64,000 bases of DNA, from the NCBI RefSeq assembly GCF_033568475.1, contig NC_133120.1, positions 96,986,151 to 97,050,150 of the forward strand. The letters run 5' to 3'. The notes beneath the pieces were generated by a model that ran no database searches, was not told where the DNA came from, and saw only the letters and a list, made by a program, of their open reading frames with translations. Origin of the DNA: Henckelia pumila (Eukaryota > Streptophyta > Magnoliopsida > Lamiales > Gesneriaceae). Below, piece after piece: positions 23,633 to 34,032 of the stretch. Position 1 is the stretch's first letter. Each line of letters begins with the position of its first letter. The position numbers and the translations under genes were made by a program.

Positions 23633-24437
23633 TTAATTAATTACTTTTAGTTTGATATAACTTTGAAATTCAGTACTTACTGAACAAAAATTTGTCGAGG
23701 CTTGCATTTTGAACAAATTCATAGACAAGAAGCCTCTCAGCTCTTTCCAAGGAGAAACCCAAGAGTCTAACAAGATTTCGGTGTTGTAGCTTGGCTACTA
23801 GCAACACTTCATTCTTGAACTCCACATCACCTTGGCCCGAACCAACGGACAGCCTTTTTACAGCGATTTCTTGTCCATTGGGAAGTTTTCCCTATTAAAT
23901 TATGTCATATTTGAATTCCCATATCTATCTAGTTAATTTGTATCAAAGTTAAAACTAATATTCAATCAATGTGACAGAGGACATTATAAATTTTTTGAAT
24001 GAAATTTATATATATATTTGATTACCTTGTAAACGAAACCAAATCCACCTTGCCCCAGCTTATTTGCATCCGAGAAATCGTCTGTTGCAGCTTTAATTTC
24101 GCGGAAGTCATATTGTAGAGATTCTGATACATCAATACCGTGTGCAGCTTCAAATTAAAGGGGAAGGTTTTAGCAACATTATATTGCTTGGTAATGCCTG
24201 AAAGTTATATATATATATGTTCAGTAAAAGGTGGGAAAAAACTCACGTTCAATTACTTGGTACGGTTTCTTCTTTTTTCTCATTAGCAGGAAGCCAGCAA
24301 ATACAGCTACTATCAGAAACACACCAATTGAAATTGAAACAACAATGATGATGGTCATCCGAGTTTTGTTCTTGTCATTTGTTCCTGCAAAATCATGATG
24401 AGTTTGAATCCTATTCCTATTAAGAAATTATCGGTCG

Positions 24438-24871
24438 TGTTGGTGTCTTAGTGTTTCACATCGGTTGGCTAAATAACCTGGAAGCCCTTTATATAAACAA
24501 GGGCAATCCTCACCTCTTGAGTTAGCTTTTGAGGTGAGTTAGGTCAAAGTCTCATTTCTAATATGGTATCAGAGCCCGGGTTTCACCGTTATGTGTTGGA
24601 CGGTCATAGTTGACCTCATCCGTCCCATAGTTGGCCACATGTTAATATCTACACGCTCCAGTCGTTTTATTCCTGGACGTGAGAGGGGTGTGTTGGTGTC
24701 TTAGTTTGTGTCCCACATCGATTGGTTAAATAACCTGGAAGGGGTGTGTTGGTGTCTTAGTTTGTGTCCCACATCGGTTGGTTAAATAACTTGGAAGCCA
24801 TTCATATAAAAAAAGGCAATCCTTACCTCTTAAACTAACTTTTGAGATGAGTTAGGTCCAAGTCTCATTTC
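24438..24871 (+). mobile_element. TRIM retrotransposon in CRK intron 1
   Basis: LTR-like repeats 24438-24558 and 24747-24871 (TGTTGGTGTCTTAG ... GTCTCATTTC). The initiator-Met primer site TGGTATCAGAGC at 24564-24575 follows the first repeat, and a purine tract GAGAGGGGTG precedes the second. The first 56 bp of the second LTR are tandemly duplicated (24691-24746). A 4-bp GTCG flanks both ends (24434-24437, 24872-24875), but the right LTR terminus is degenerate. Confidence 0.75.
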
Positions 24872-25128
24872 GTCGATATAATAATTCATTTAATTTGCAC
24901 TGTAAAAGGCTATATTAATTATACACAATGTTCTAAAAAGCGCTAGGCGGTAGTCGGGCGGCGACCCACCACCGACTACCGCCTAGCCGACTAGGCGGGT
25001 TTTTTTTAGCCTAAAAAAATTAAAATTTTGGAATATTTATAAGTTCCACTATGAAAAATAATTTTTATATCTTATGTTTTTTCAGTTTTTGAGTAAAATT
25101 CTTTCAAAAAATTAAAATATCTACATTT

Positions 25129-25410
25129 TGTTGAAAATATATATAAATATATATTATTATTTATTGTTGAATGTTGAAGGTTGAAAGTTGAAAATTGAGT
25201 TGTAAAATATTGAAAATTAGTGTGTGATGATGTAATTAATGATGTATTAATTTTTGACTAATCTCCAATTGAGATCTATAAATAGGTCTCTCCATTTGTG
25301 TAGAAAAACACAATTGTGAAGAGAGAAAAATTTTATAAAGTGTAGAATTTGATAAATTTTGAGTTTTTGAGTTTTTACTTTTTACCGTAAATTTTTACTT
25401 TTTCACAACA
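25129..25410 (+). repeat. copia-1 5' LTR
   Basis: TGTTGAAAAT ... TTCACAACA, with TATA-like CTATAAATAGG at 25279-25289 that should drive the genomic RNA. Confidence 0.93.
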
Positions 25411-25491
25411 CGTTATCAGCACGATCGCTCGAAGGTTCTCTATATTTTCCGACGCTCCAAAATACAAGAAGAAGTCAAAAATATTCAACAA

Positions 25492-25493
25492 GT
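25492..25493 (+). promoter_or_regulatory. Candidate 5' splice site in the copia-1 leader
   Basis: CAACAA|GTAAGAATTTTT matches a strong plant donor followed by U-rich intron sequence. The same site is kept in copia-2 at 33796. Function is inferred. Confidence 0.45.
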
Positions 25494-25730
25494 AAGAATT
25501 TTTATTTTACTGTTTATATATTTTTTGTGTATATATTAATATATAATATCATGTTATGAAAAAATAAGTTTTTTTCAAAACTTGTTATAAATCCTGGGAG
25601 GATGTTAAGACGACATCCCACACTCCCGGTAAGGGATACGACAAGTATAAAAGCCTCTAAGGTTTTTAAACAATAACGTGATATATATTTATTATGTATA
25701 TATATTAACTATATTAATATATAATTTCAT

Positions 25731-25975
25731 GTTATTATATAAAAGGTTGTCTATGACACTGACCTTATAATAACGTGATATGATATATATTATTGTGTAT
25801 TTATATACTAACCATATTTGTATAATCTCATGTTATTATATAAAAGGTTGTCTACGACACCGATCTTATAATAATGTGATATGATATACTATACCTGACT
25901 TTATACTAACTATATTGGTATAATTTCACAACATTATATAAAAGGCTGTCTACGACACTGACCTTATAATAATGT
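25731..25975 (+). repeat. Triple hairpin tandem array in the copia-1 leader
   Basis: Three units of about 100 bp, each with a hairpin at 25731-25774, 25832-25875 and 25931-25975. The stem is GTTATTATATAAAAGGT against ACCTTATAATAAC, capped by GTC-TAY-GAC. The third unit has changed both stem arms (ACATTAT/ATAATGT), keeping pairing. Confidence 0.7.
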
Positions 25976-26200
25976 GATATGATATACATAATTATTTAAT
26001 TATGATTATCATTATATGCATTACATGATTATCACGAATTTTTATTCAACACATACTCAATTTTTTCTTTACCCCCAACGGTCACAAACGGTAACAAAAC
26101 GGCTAGTTTTTGCCCTATAAATATGTTCACTCAAACTCATTTTCAATCACACCAAATTCATTCTTTCTCTCAAAATATTTTATCCTCGGTTTTTTCGAAG

Positions 26201-26374
26201 ATGGAGATGATGACATTTATAAGGATATTTTTCATAACGACTATGATCATCATGCTCACGAGTCTTTTACTCACCAGCGATTTTCCAACACATATTTTTT
26301 CTCTATTTGTATACGCACTTGTAATTTACGTTCTTCCATTATTTTGTATTGTCATATTTATGGAAATTAACTAA
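26201..26374 (+). CDS. Small two-helix hydrophobic ORF in the copia-1 leader
   Basis: 57 codons from ATG 26201 to TAA 26374, upstream of gag. The product is almost entirely hydrophobic with two predicted membrane segments (about residues 6-24, FIRIFFITTMIIMLTSLLL, and 33-53, IFSLFVYALVIYVLPLFCIV) joined by a T-S-D-F-P-T turn. The sibling element keeps the same length, frame, turn and hydrophobic profile (34505-34678) despite many substitutions. I recognise no family. It may be a real accessory protein, or a frame that merely stayed open in two related copies. An upstream in-frame ATG at 26123 would add 26 residues not shared in frame with copia-2. Confidence 0.4.
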   Translation: MEMMTFIRIFFITTMIIMLTSLLLTSDFPTHIFSLFVYALVIYVLPLFCIVIFMEIN

Positions 26375-26404
26375 TAAAATGCATTGTTATTTTCTAGTAC
26401 CACC

Positions 26405-27443
26405 ATGTCGAACTTGGCGAAACTCGAATTCATTGCACTTGATATAATCGGAAAGAATTATATGCCATGGACCCTCGATGTAGAAATGCATCTCGAGTCA
26501 TTGGGTCTTAACGAAACTATCAAAGAAAATAACATATCATCCTCACAAGATAAAGCAAAAGCGATGATATTTTTACGCAGACATCTTGATGAGGGGTTGA
26601 AATGTGAATATTTGACCGAAAAAGACCCAATGATTTTGTGGAAAGGGTTAAAAGAACGTTTTGAGCATATACGGGAAGTTATACTTCCGACCGCACGAGA
26701 TGAATGGAATACTTTAAGATTCCAAGATTTTAAAAAGGTGAGTGATTATAATTCTGCGATGTATCGAATTGTCTCACAGCTGAAATTTTGTGGGCATAAT
26801 ATTACTGAGATGGAAATGCTTGAAGACATTTTCCACATTCCACGCATCAAATATAACTCTACAACAGCAATATAGAGTGCGTGGATTTTCAAGATACTCA
26901 GAACTCATCGCATGTTTACTCGTGGCGGAAAAGAATAATGAATTGCTCATGAGAAATCATCAGTCCAGACCTACTGGTTCAACGGCATTTCCTGAAGCAA
27001 ATGTCGTAAGTAAAAATGAAAACCAAAATCAAAGATATAGACAAGATTTTGGTCGAGGTCGTGGACGAGGACGTGGGCGTGGACGTGGGCGTAGAAATGA
27101 TCGCGGTCGTGGTCGAGGCCGTGGATTTGAAAATAAAAGAGATAGTTATTTCAATAACTCATCTCAAAGGAACGTCACGAACCACCCACAAAAGAGGCAG
27201 CATGATAATACGGGTGAAAATGAAAATCATCCAAAAAGAACTGAGAGTGTTTGTTATAGATGTGGCACTCCAGGACATTGGTCAAGAACTTGTCGAGCCC
27301 CTGAGCATCTGTGTAAGCTCTATAAAGATTCAATAAAGGGAAAAGAAAAAGAGACCAATTTTACTGAAAACATTGACCATGCAAGTGGTTCAATGAATTT
27401 AGATGCTGCCTACTTTTTGAATGATTTCGAAGATATTGATTAA
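26405..27443 (+). pseudogene. copia-1 gag, frameshifted
   Basis: Starts at ATG 26405 (ACCACCATGTC context). The first part encodes a UBN2/gag-type capsid region (LDIIGKNYMPWTLDVEMHLE ... LKERFEHIREVILPTARDEW). About two bases are missing near 26824-26828 (GAAGAC versus GAGAAAAC in the sibling), shifting frame so the early product ends at 26875. Coding resumes in another frame to TAA 27443: a long RG-rich tract (27050-27130) and a zinc knuckle C-x2-C-x4-H-x4-C at about 27256-27297. Gag packages the RNA and builds the virus-like particle. Confidence 0.85.
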
Positions 27444-27603
27444 ATGTACTGGTGGGAAAAGAATGTAACAATGTAATTTTTATATTGTAAAACATATTAT
27501 ATTTTGCATGTATTGTTTTATTCTGCAATTAAATTGTAACATATTATAATTTGCATGTATCTTTCTTAATTCATTTTATTGCATATTGTTTTTGAAGATC
27601 ATT
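27444..27603 (+). other. gag-pol spacer of copia-1
   Basis: 160 nt, AT-rich, with stops in all frames and an internal tandem near-repeat (AACATATTATA...TTTGCATGTAT twice). A splice-acceptor-like tract ends TTTTTGAAG at 27597, 6 nt before the pol ATG. The equivalent spacer in copia-2 keeps this arrangement. Confidence 0.6.
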
Positions 27604-30600
27604 ATGGAAAATGCTATGATCAAAGATGGAAATAATGCACTGGAAGTTTGCATACCAGATAGTGGTACAACGCACACTATCCTCAGAAATGAAAAATATT
27701 TCTTGGAATTAAAACCAACAAAAACAATGGTGAATACAATATCAGGTCCTGTAGACTTGATTGAAGGATGTGGCAAAGCACAATTTTTGTTACCTAATGG
27801 TACAAAATTTTTGATAAATAGTGCTTTATATTCACCACGATCACAAAGAAATTTGTTGAGTTTTAATGATATATATTCTCATGGTTATGATACGGAAACA
27901 ATAACCGAAGGAAATGAGAAATATATGTGTCTTACTACATATAAATCAGGAAAGAAATATGTAGTTGAGAAATTATCAATGCTCCCTACTGGATTGCATT
28001 ATACACATATAAGTCCAATCGAATCAAATATGGTTATTGGAAATTCTTCAATACTAACAAATTGGCATGATCGATTGGGACATCCTGGTTCAATAATGAT
28101 GCGAAGGATTATAGAAAATACAAGTGGTCATCCACTGAAAGACCAGAAGATCTTTCAGAATAATAAGTTTCAGTGTAAAGCATGTTCTCTGGGGAAACTT
28201 ATTATAAGACCATCACCAGCTAAAATCCAAAAGGAATCACCCATATTTCTTGAACGTATTCAAGGTGATATTTGTGGGCCAATTCATCCACCATGTGGAC
28301 CATTTCGATACTTTATGGTATTGATCGATGCCTCTAGCAGATGGTCACATGTATGTTTATTGTCCACTCGGAATGTGGCATTTGCAAAATTGATGGCTCA
28401 AATAATAAAATTGCGGAATCAATTTCCCGAATATACGATCAAGAAAATAAGACTTGATAATGCTGGAGAATTTACTTCCCAGACTTTTAACGACTATTGT
28501 ATGTCGATGGGAATTACTGTTGAACATCCTGTAGCTCATGTTCATACACAAAATGGATTAGCTGAATCATTGATTAAACGTCTGCAGTTGATTGCTAGAC
28601 CAATGATTATGAGAACGAAACTCCCTATTTCTATATGGGGACATGCAATTTTACATGCTGCTGCATTGATTCGCATCAGGCCAAGTGCATATCATAAACA
28701 CTCCCCATTGCAGCTTGTATTTGGCAAAGAACCAGATATTTCTCATTTGAGAATTTTTGGATGTATGGTGTATGTGCCTATTGCACCACCTCAAAGAACA
28801 AAAATGGGACCTCAAAGAAAGAATGGTATTTATATCGGCTATGATAGTCCATCAATCATTAGATATCTTGAGGCTCAGACAGGCGATGTGTTTACAGCAC
28901 GGTTTGCTGATTGTCATTTTGATGAAAATAACTTCCCAATGTTAGGGGGAGAAAAGAAACACATCGAAAAAGAAATCACATGGTATGTACCATCATTATT
29001 ACATTTGGATCCTAGAACTAAACAATGTGATAAAGATGTACAGCAAATTGTGCATTTGCAAAGAATAGCAAATCAAATGCCAGATGCATTTGCAGACACA
29101 AAAGGGGTAACAAAATCATATATACCTGCTGTAAATGCCCCTGCTCGAGTTGAAATTCCAAAGAAACAAAATGAAGACATTCATGATGTCATAAAACGCC
29201 TGAAGCGTGGAAGACCAATCGGTTCAAAGGATAAAAAACCTCGGAAAAGAAAATACATAGAGAAAAATGATGATCAGAAAATAGAAAATGGTGTTCCAGA
29301 AGAAACACACGATGATGAAAATATTTTGTCAGAACCACAAACTGACGAGAATCATGAAATCTCTATCAATTATATTAATACTGGAAAAATATGGAACCGA
29401 AAGAATGTACAAGATATTGATGAGATATTTTCGTACAATGTGGCATGTGACATCGTAAATGAAGATAATGAACCAAAATCTTTTGGTGAATGCAAAACTC
29501 GAAAGGATTGGTCAAAATGGAAAGATGCCATCCAGGTTGAATTAAATTCGCTAAATAAACGTAGTGTTTTTGGACCTATAGTCCTTACACCTAAAGGTGT
29601 TAAACCTATTGGGTACAAATGGGTTTTTATTCGAAAGAGAAATGAGAAAAATGAAATAGTGAGATATAAAGCTCGACTTGTTGCACAAGGTTTTTCTCAA
29701 AGACCTGGAATTGATTATGAAGAAACATATTCTCCTGTTATGGATGCAATTACGTTTCGGTATTTGATCAGTTTAGCAGTGTCTGAAAACTTGGACATGC
29801 GTCTAATGGATGTTGTTACAGCTTATTTATACGGATCACTTGATAGTGATATATACATGAAAATCCCTGAAGGATTTAAGATGCTAGAAGCACAAAGTTC
29901 AGAACCCAGAGAATTTTATTCTGTGAAATTACAAAGATCATTGTATGGATTAAAGCAATCCGGCCGAATGTGGTATAATCGGCTAAGTGAACACTTGATG
30001 AAAAAGGGATATGTAAATGATCCAATATGCCCTTGTGTTTTCATCAAGAAAACAACATCGGGATGCGTGATTATTGCTGTATATGTTGATGATTTAAACA
30101 TCATTGGAACGAATAAAGAAATTCAAGAAGTGATGTTATACTTGAAGGAAGAATTTGAAATGAAAGACCTTGGAAAAACCAAGTATTGTCTTGGTTTACA
30201 AATTGAACAAAAAGAATGTGGAATTTTTGTTCACCAGTCTAATTATACAGAGAAGGTCCTTAAACGTTTCAATATGGATCAATCAAATCCTTTAAGTACT
30301 CCAATGGTTGTCAGATCATTGAATATAGAAAAGGATCCATTTCGTCCATGTGAAGATGATGAAGTTGTTCTTGGTCCTGAAGTACCATATCTAAGTGCCA
30401 TTGGTGCCCTTATGTATCTTGCAAATTGCACTAGACCAGACATATCTTTTGCAGTAAATTTATTGGCAAGATTCAGTTCATGTCCAACGAAGAGGCACTG
30501 GAACGGAATTAAACATATATTCCGTTATTTACGAGGAACGACGGATTTGGGACTTTTGTATCCAAAAGATACAAATCAGAGAATAATTGGTTATGCTGAT

Positions 30601-31080
30601 GCTGGATACTTATCTGATCCACATAAGGCACGTTCCCAAACCGGATATGTATTTACTCGTGGAGGCACTGCAATCTCTTGGCGATCACAGAAACAAACAC
30701 TTGTTACAACTTCATCAAATCATGCCGAGATTATTGCACTACATGAAGCAAGCCGTGAATGTGTCTGGCTTAAATCAATGACTCGGCATATCCAAACTTC
30801 TTGCGGATTATCAGTGGACAAGAATCCAATCACACTGTATGAAGATAATGCCGCATGTGTTGCCCAAATGAAAGAAGGATACATCAAAAGTGACAGAACT
30901 AAACATATTCCTCCTAAATTCTTTGCATACACTCAAGAGCTGGAGAAGAATAAAGATATTGATATCTGTTACATTCAATCAAGTGAGAACTCATCCGATC
31001 TCTTCACAAAGGCACTTCCCACGGCGATATTCAGAAAACACATTTATAATATTGGGATGCGCAATCTACGAAATATGTGA
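27604..31080 (+). CDS. copia-1 pol polyprotein (PR-IN-RT-RNase H), intact
   Basis: 1,158 residues from ATG 27604 to TGA 31080. An aspartic protease with DSGTT lies at about residue 20. The integrase zinc finger H-H-C-C starts at His155 (WHDRLGHPGS ... CKACSLGK), and the integrase core follows with Asp222 in GDICGP and RLDNAGEF. The RT shows [20 protein letters not shown] and catalytic YVDD at 827-830. RNase H shows GYADAGYLSD, TTSSNHAEIIALHEA and YEDNAACV. The PR-IN-RT-RH order is diagnostic of Ty1/copia. All domains look intact. Pol is a separate ORF, not fused to gag, unlike most plant copia elements. It makes cDNA in virus-like particles and integrates it. Confidence 0.93.
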   Translation: MENAMIKDGNNALEVCIPDSGTTHTILRNEKYFLELKPTKTMVNTISGPVDLIEGCGKAQFLLPNGTKFLINSALYSPRSQRNLLSFNDIYSHGYDTETITEGNEKYMCLTTYKSGKKYVVEKLSMLPTGLHYTHISPIESNMVIGNSSILTNWHDRLGHPGSIMMRRIIENTSGHPLKDQKIFQNNKFQCKACSLGKLIIRPSPAKIQKESPIFLERIQGDICGPIHPPCGPFRYFMVLIDASSRWSHVCLLSTRNVAFAKLMAQIIKLRNQFPEYTIKKIRLDNAGEFTSQTFNDYCMSMGITVEHPVAHVHTQNGLAESLIKRLQLIARPMIMRTKLPISIWGHAILHAAALIRIRPSAYHKHSPLQLVFGKEPDISHLRIFGCMVYVPIAPPQRTKMGPQRKNGIYIGYDSPSIIRYLEAQTGDVFTARFADCHFDENNFPMLGGEKKHIEKEITWYVPSLLHLDPRTKQCDKDVQQIVHLQRIANQMPDAFADTKGVTKSYIPAVNAPARVEIPKKQNEDIHDVIKRLKRGRPIGSKDKKPRKRKYIEKNDDQKIENGVPEETHDDENILSEPQTDENHEISINYINTGKIWNRKNVQDIDEIFSYNVACDIVNEDNEPKSFGECKTRKDWSKWKDAIQVELNSLNKRSVFGPIVLTPKGVKPIGYKWVFIRKRNEKNEIVRYKARLVAQGFSQRPGIDYEETYSPVMDAITFRYLISLAVSENLDMRLMDVVTAYLYGSLDSDIYMKIPEGFKMLEAQSSEPREFYSVKLQRSLYGLKQSGRMWYNRLSEHLMKKGYVNDPICPCVFIKKTTSGCVIIAVYVDDLNIIGTNKEIQEVMLYLKEEFEMKDLGKTKYCLGLQIEQKECGIFVHQSNYTEKVLKRFNMDQSNPLSTPMVVRSLNIEKDPFRPCEDDEVVLGPEVPYLSAIGALMYLANCTRPDISFAVNLLARFSSCPTKRHWNGIKHIFRYLRGTTDLGLLYPKDTNQRIIGYADAGYLSDPHKARSQTGYVFTRGGTAISWRSQKQTLVTTSSNHAEIIALHEASRECVWLKSMTRHIQTSCGLSVDKNPITLYEDNAACVAQMKEGYIKSDRTKHIPPKFFAYTQELEKNKDIDICYIQSSENSSDLFTKALPTAIFRKHIYNIGMRNLRNM

Positions 31081-31245
31081 AGAATCATTCATGTTGACAT
31101 CAGGGGGAGTTTACGTGGCTGCACTCTTTTTTCCTTACTATGGTTTTTATCCCAATGGGTTTTTCCTAGTAAGGTTTTTAACGAGGCAGTATACAACACG
31201 TAATGGAGATAGTCATTCTATCATGATCATCATCACAAGGGGGAG

Positions 31246-31527
31246 TGTTGAAAATATATATAAATATATATTATTATTTATTGTTGAATGTTGAAGGTTG
31301 AAAGTTGAAAATTGAGTTGTAAAATATTGAAAATTAGTGTGTGATGATGTAATTAATGATGTATTAATTTTTGACTAATCTCCAATTGAGATCTATAAAT
31401 AGGTCTCTCCATTTGTGTAGAAAAACACAATTGTGAAGAGAGAAAAATTTTATAAAGTGTAGAATTTGATAAATTTTGAGTTTTTGAGTTTTTACTTTTT
31501 ACCGTAAACTTTTACTTTTTCACAACA
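31246..31527 (+). repeat. copia-1 3' LTR
   Basis: Identical to the 5' LTR except T-to-C in GTAAA(T/C)TTTTAC (31509 region). One difference in 282 bp implies a recent insertion. Confidence 0.93.
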
Positions 31528-32598
31528 CATTTAAGTTTTTTTATTAATTAAAAAAATTAATTTATTTTTAATGAGTAAACCGTCTAGGCAATGGGTGGCC
31601 TAGGCGGTGCCCAAACGGCCCCCAGGCGGCCTAGGAAGCAGGCGCCTAGGCGGTGCCCAGGCCGCCTAGGCGGCCAATTAATCGGGTGACACCCAGAGTG
31701 TCGACCAGGCATTAGTCGAGGCGGCGGGTAGCCGCCCAGCGCCTAGGCCTCGCCTAGACGGGGATTTTTAGAACACTGATTATACACGTGATCATTTAAT
31801 TTGTTACGTACGTACCTTGTGGTAGCGGTGTTGAAAGCGCCGCCTGTAATTCTTGAAGCCTGGTTTCATTGTAAAAGGGTAGATCTTTTAGCGAAGATTG
31901 CAGCTAGGCTTCAGTATCCTACACCCTCTCTTGCCGTTGCAATATCTTGGAATATCCGTAGCTGCCGATACTAAACACGTTCTGCATTCCTCGATAGACA
32001 AATCTGGGGAACACTGATTCATGGAAAAGACAGTCTGAAAGTCTACGGTAGTTCTATTCGCAGCAGCCACTTTTCTAAGAGAACCACCGTTGGCAGCCTG
32101 TTCACGAAGATTGTCCTGCAGAACTCTAAGATCAAGCATGAACTGGTCGGGACTCGAGGCGTTTTGGGTATTGAACAAGGCCAACAGTGTCGTATCCGCA
32201 GGTATCCCGAACATGGATTCGTCAGAGTAGCGTAATGTGCAGATAGCATCAAACCGAACTGCCTGTTTGTAATTCGGACACGATCTTACTATGTCAGCGG
32301 TGGCATCTTGGATACAAGTACGACAATCAAGGAGCTGAAGGTCCCCTCTACAGAGCACAGAAGCGTAGACGGTATCCGGGTTCTGCCCCATTGAGGCGTT
32401 GTAGAATCCATTGTAATCGATGCTTGAAGATAAAGAAGAGAGAAGGGTGCCGAGGTTACTGTTATACGTGCTATTATTGGTGTAATTGCCGTTGTTGAAG
32501 CACCGGGGTTGCGCCATGGCGGCCGAGGCTAAAAGGTTTGCGATCAGAATTAAGAAAAATGAGGCGACCGGCCATCTTTCACAGATCACAACTGCCAT

Positions 32599-33428
32599 GG
32601 CAAAATATTTTTTTGGAGTGTCTTAGAAAACAGGAATTAATCCTAAATTAAAATTATTTAATTTTATGGATTGACTTGGAACAGCACAGTCTAGTCGTCG
32701 ATAAGTTTGAAGGAATTAAAATGAGGGGGACAGGAGTGGACCATGCAAGGACAAATATGAGCTAGAGTTGCGTATTAATTGGACGAGTTTAATTTTACCG
32801 AACTCCTTTGAAAACACGTGAAATTTCAAGATTTTTTAAATTTTTTTTGGGGTTGATTAATTCGACCAGTTTTGACCACATCGGTTTTTCTAGCTTTACA
32901 CATCAACATTATTCCATATCAAATTTGGAAGAAAAAAAAAACAAAAAAAAAAAGCCTTGAATACTGTGGCGATCGATCAAACGGTCAATCGCATGCATCC
33001 AAATTGAATCCCTTTCCAAATAACACCAAGATTTTTGGAAATGTAAAATGAAAATAAACGCTCCTTGGAAAAAAAGACGTGGCTGTTTCTCCACTTCAAT
33101 CCAAAAGTCTTTAGGTAAGAATTTGGTACTCGTTTTTGAAATTGATTTTGTTGATAACTGTCCTTAATTTCCTCACTCCTGTCAATTTAAGCTTCTTGAA
33201 AATTATTAGTGAAGAAGATAATAAAAAACGAAATTGCATAACTTATCTTGGACTTGGTGGCACAATTTATATTTCAATATTATATATATATATATATATA
33301 TATAATATAATATAATATAATATAATATTATATATATTTTTTATTTATATAAATATGTTAATTTATTTGTGAATTCTCATATATGTCCTTAACTATTTAA
33401 GTTAGTTAGTTGTTTTTTTAAATGGGTT
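32599..33428. other. CRK 5' flank up to copia-2
   Basis: Upstream region of the minus-strand CRK. It contains T/A runs, a TTGACC W-box-like word at 32871-32876 and a (TA)n/(TATAA)n microsatellite at 33281-33328. No further gene. Confidence 0.45.
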
Positions 33429-33433
33429 CCCTT

Positions 33434-33714
33434 TGTTGAAAAATATATTATTATTATTATTATGTTGAATATTGAATATTGAATGTTGAATGTTGAATAT
33501 TGAGTTGTAAAATGTGAAAAATTAGTGTGTGATGATGTAGATGATGATGTATTTATTTTTGGACTAATTTCAAATGTGGATCTATAAATATGTCTTCATT
33601 TGTGATGAAAAATACAATTGAGTTGAGAGAAAAATATTATAAAGTGTAAAGTTTGATATATTTTGAGTTTTGAAGTATTTACTTTTTACCGTAAATTTTT
33701 ACTTTTTCACAACA
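33434..33714 (+). repeat. copia-2 5' LTR
   Basis: TGTTGAAAAATATATT ... TTCACAACA followed by the same CGTTATCAGCACGATCGC as copia-1. Confidence 0.92.
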
Positions 33715-34032
33715 CGTTATCAGCACGATCGCTCGAAGGTTCTCTATATTTTTCGACGCTCCAAAATACAAGAAGAAATAAAAAATATTCAACAAGTAAG
33801 AATTTTTACTGTTTATATATTTTTATTGTGTATATATTAATATATAATATCATGTTATGAAAAAATAAGTTTTTTTTCAAAACTTGTTATAAATCCTGGG
33901 AAGATGTTAAGACGACATCCCACACTCCCGGTAAGGGATACGACAAGTATAAAAGCCTCTAAGGTTTTTAAACAATAACGTAATATATATTTATTATGTA
34001 TATATATTAACTATATTAATATATAATTTCAT

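Larger units (their letters stand above)
25129..31527 (+). mobile_element. Ty1/copia retrotransposon, copia-1 (young, nearly complete)
   Basis: 6.4-kb element with 282-bp LTRs (25129-25410 and 31246-31527) differing at one base by eye and a perfect 5-bp target duplication CATTT (25124-25128, 31528-31532). The presumed primer-binding region CGTTATCAGCACGATCGC follows the 5' LTR and the polypurine tract AAGGGGGAG (31237-31245) precedes the 3' LTR. Order: hairpin-rich leader, 57-codon ORF, gag, spacer, pol (PR-IN-RT-RH, so copia type). Only gag is broken, by a small frameshift, so it could move if gag is supplied in trans. By memory the RT/RH signature is close to the Bianca-type lineage; unverified. 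Confidence 0.95.
24926..31778. mobile_element. Non-autonomous hAT-like element hosting copia-1
   Basis: The terminal repeats CAATGTTCTAAAAA and (reverse of the right end) CAGTGTTCTAAAAA lie within a perfect 8-bp target duplication ATTATACA (24918-24925, 31779-31786). The own sequence is only the arms 24926-25128 and 31533-31778, rich in CGCCTAGGCGG words; the rest is the copia insertion plus its 5-bp target duplication. It sits in CRK intron 1. A 9-bp reading (ATTATACAC, MULE-like) is possible because of an ambiguous C. Confidence 0.8.

Noticed and set aside
25731..25975. CRISPR-like regularly spaced repeats
   Set aside because: Units are about 100 bp contiguous hairpin repeats within a retrotransposon leader in plant DNA; no unique spacers or cas genes.
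24926..31778. 9-bp duplication implying a Mutator-like element
   Set aside because: The ninth base is ambiguous; the CA(A/G)TG ends with an 8-bp duplication fit hAT better, though not decisively.
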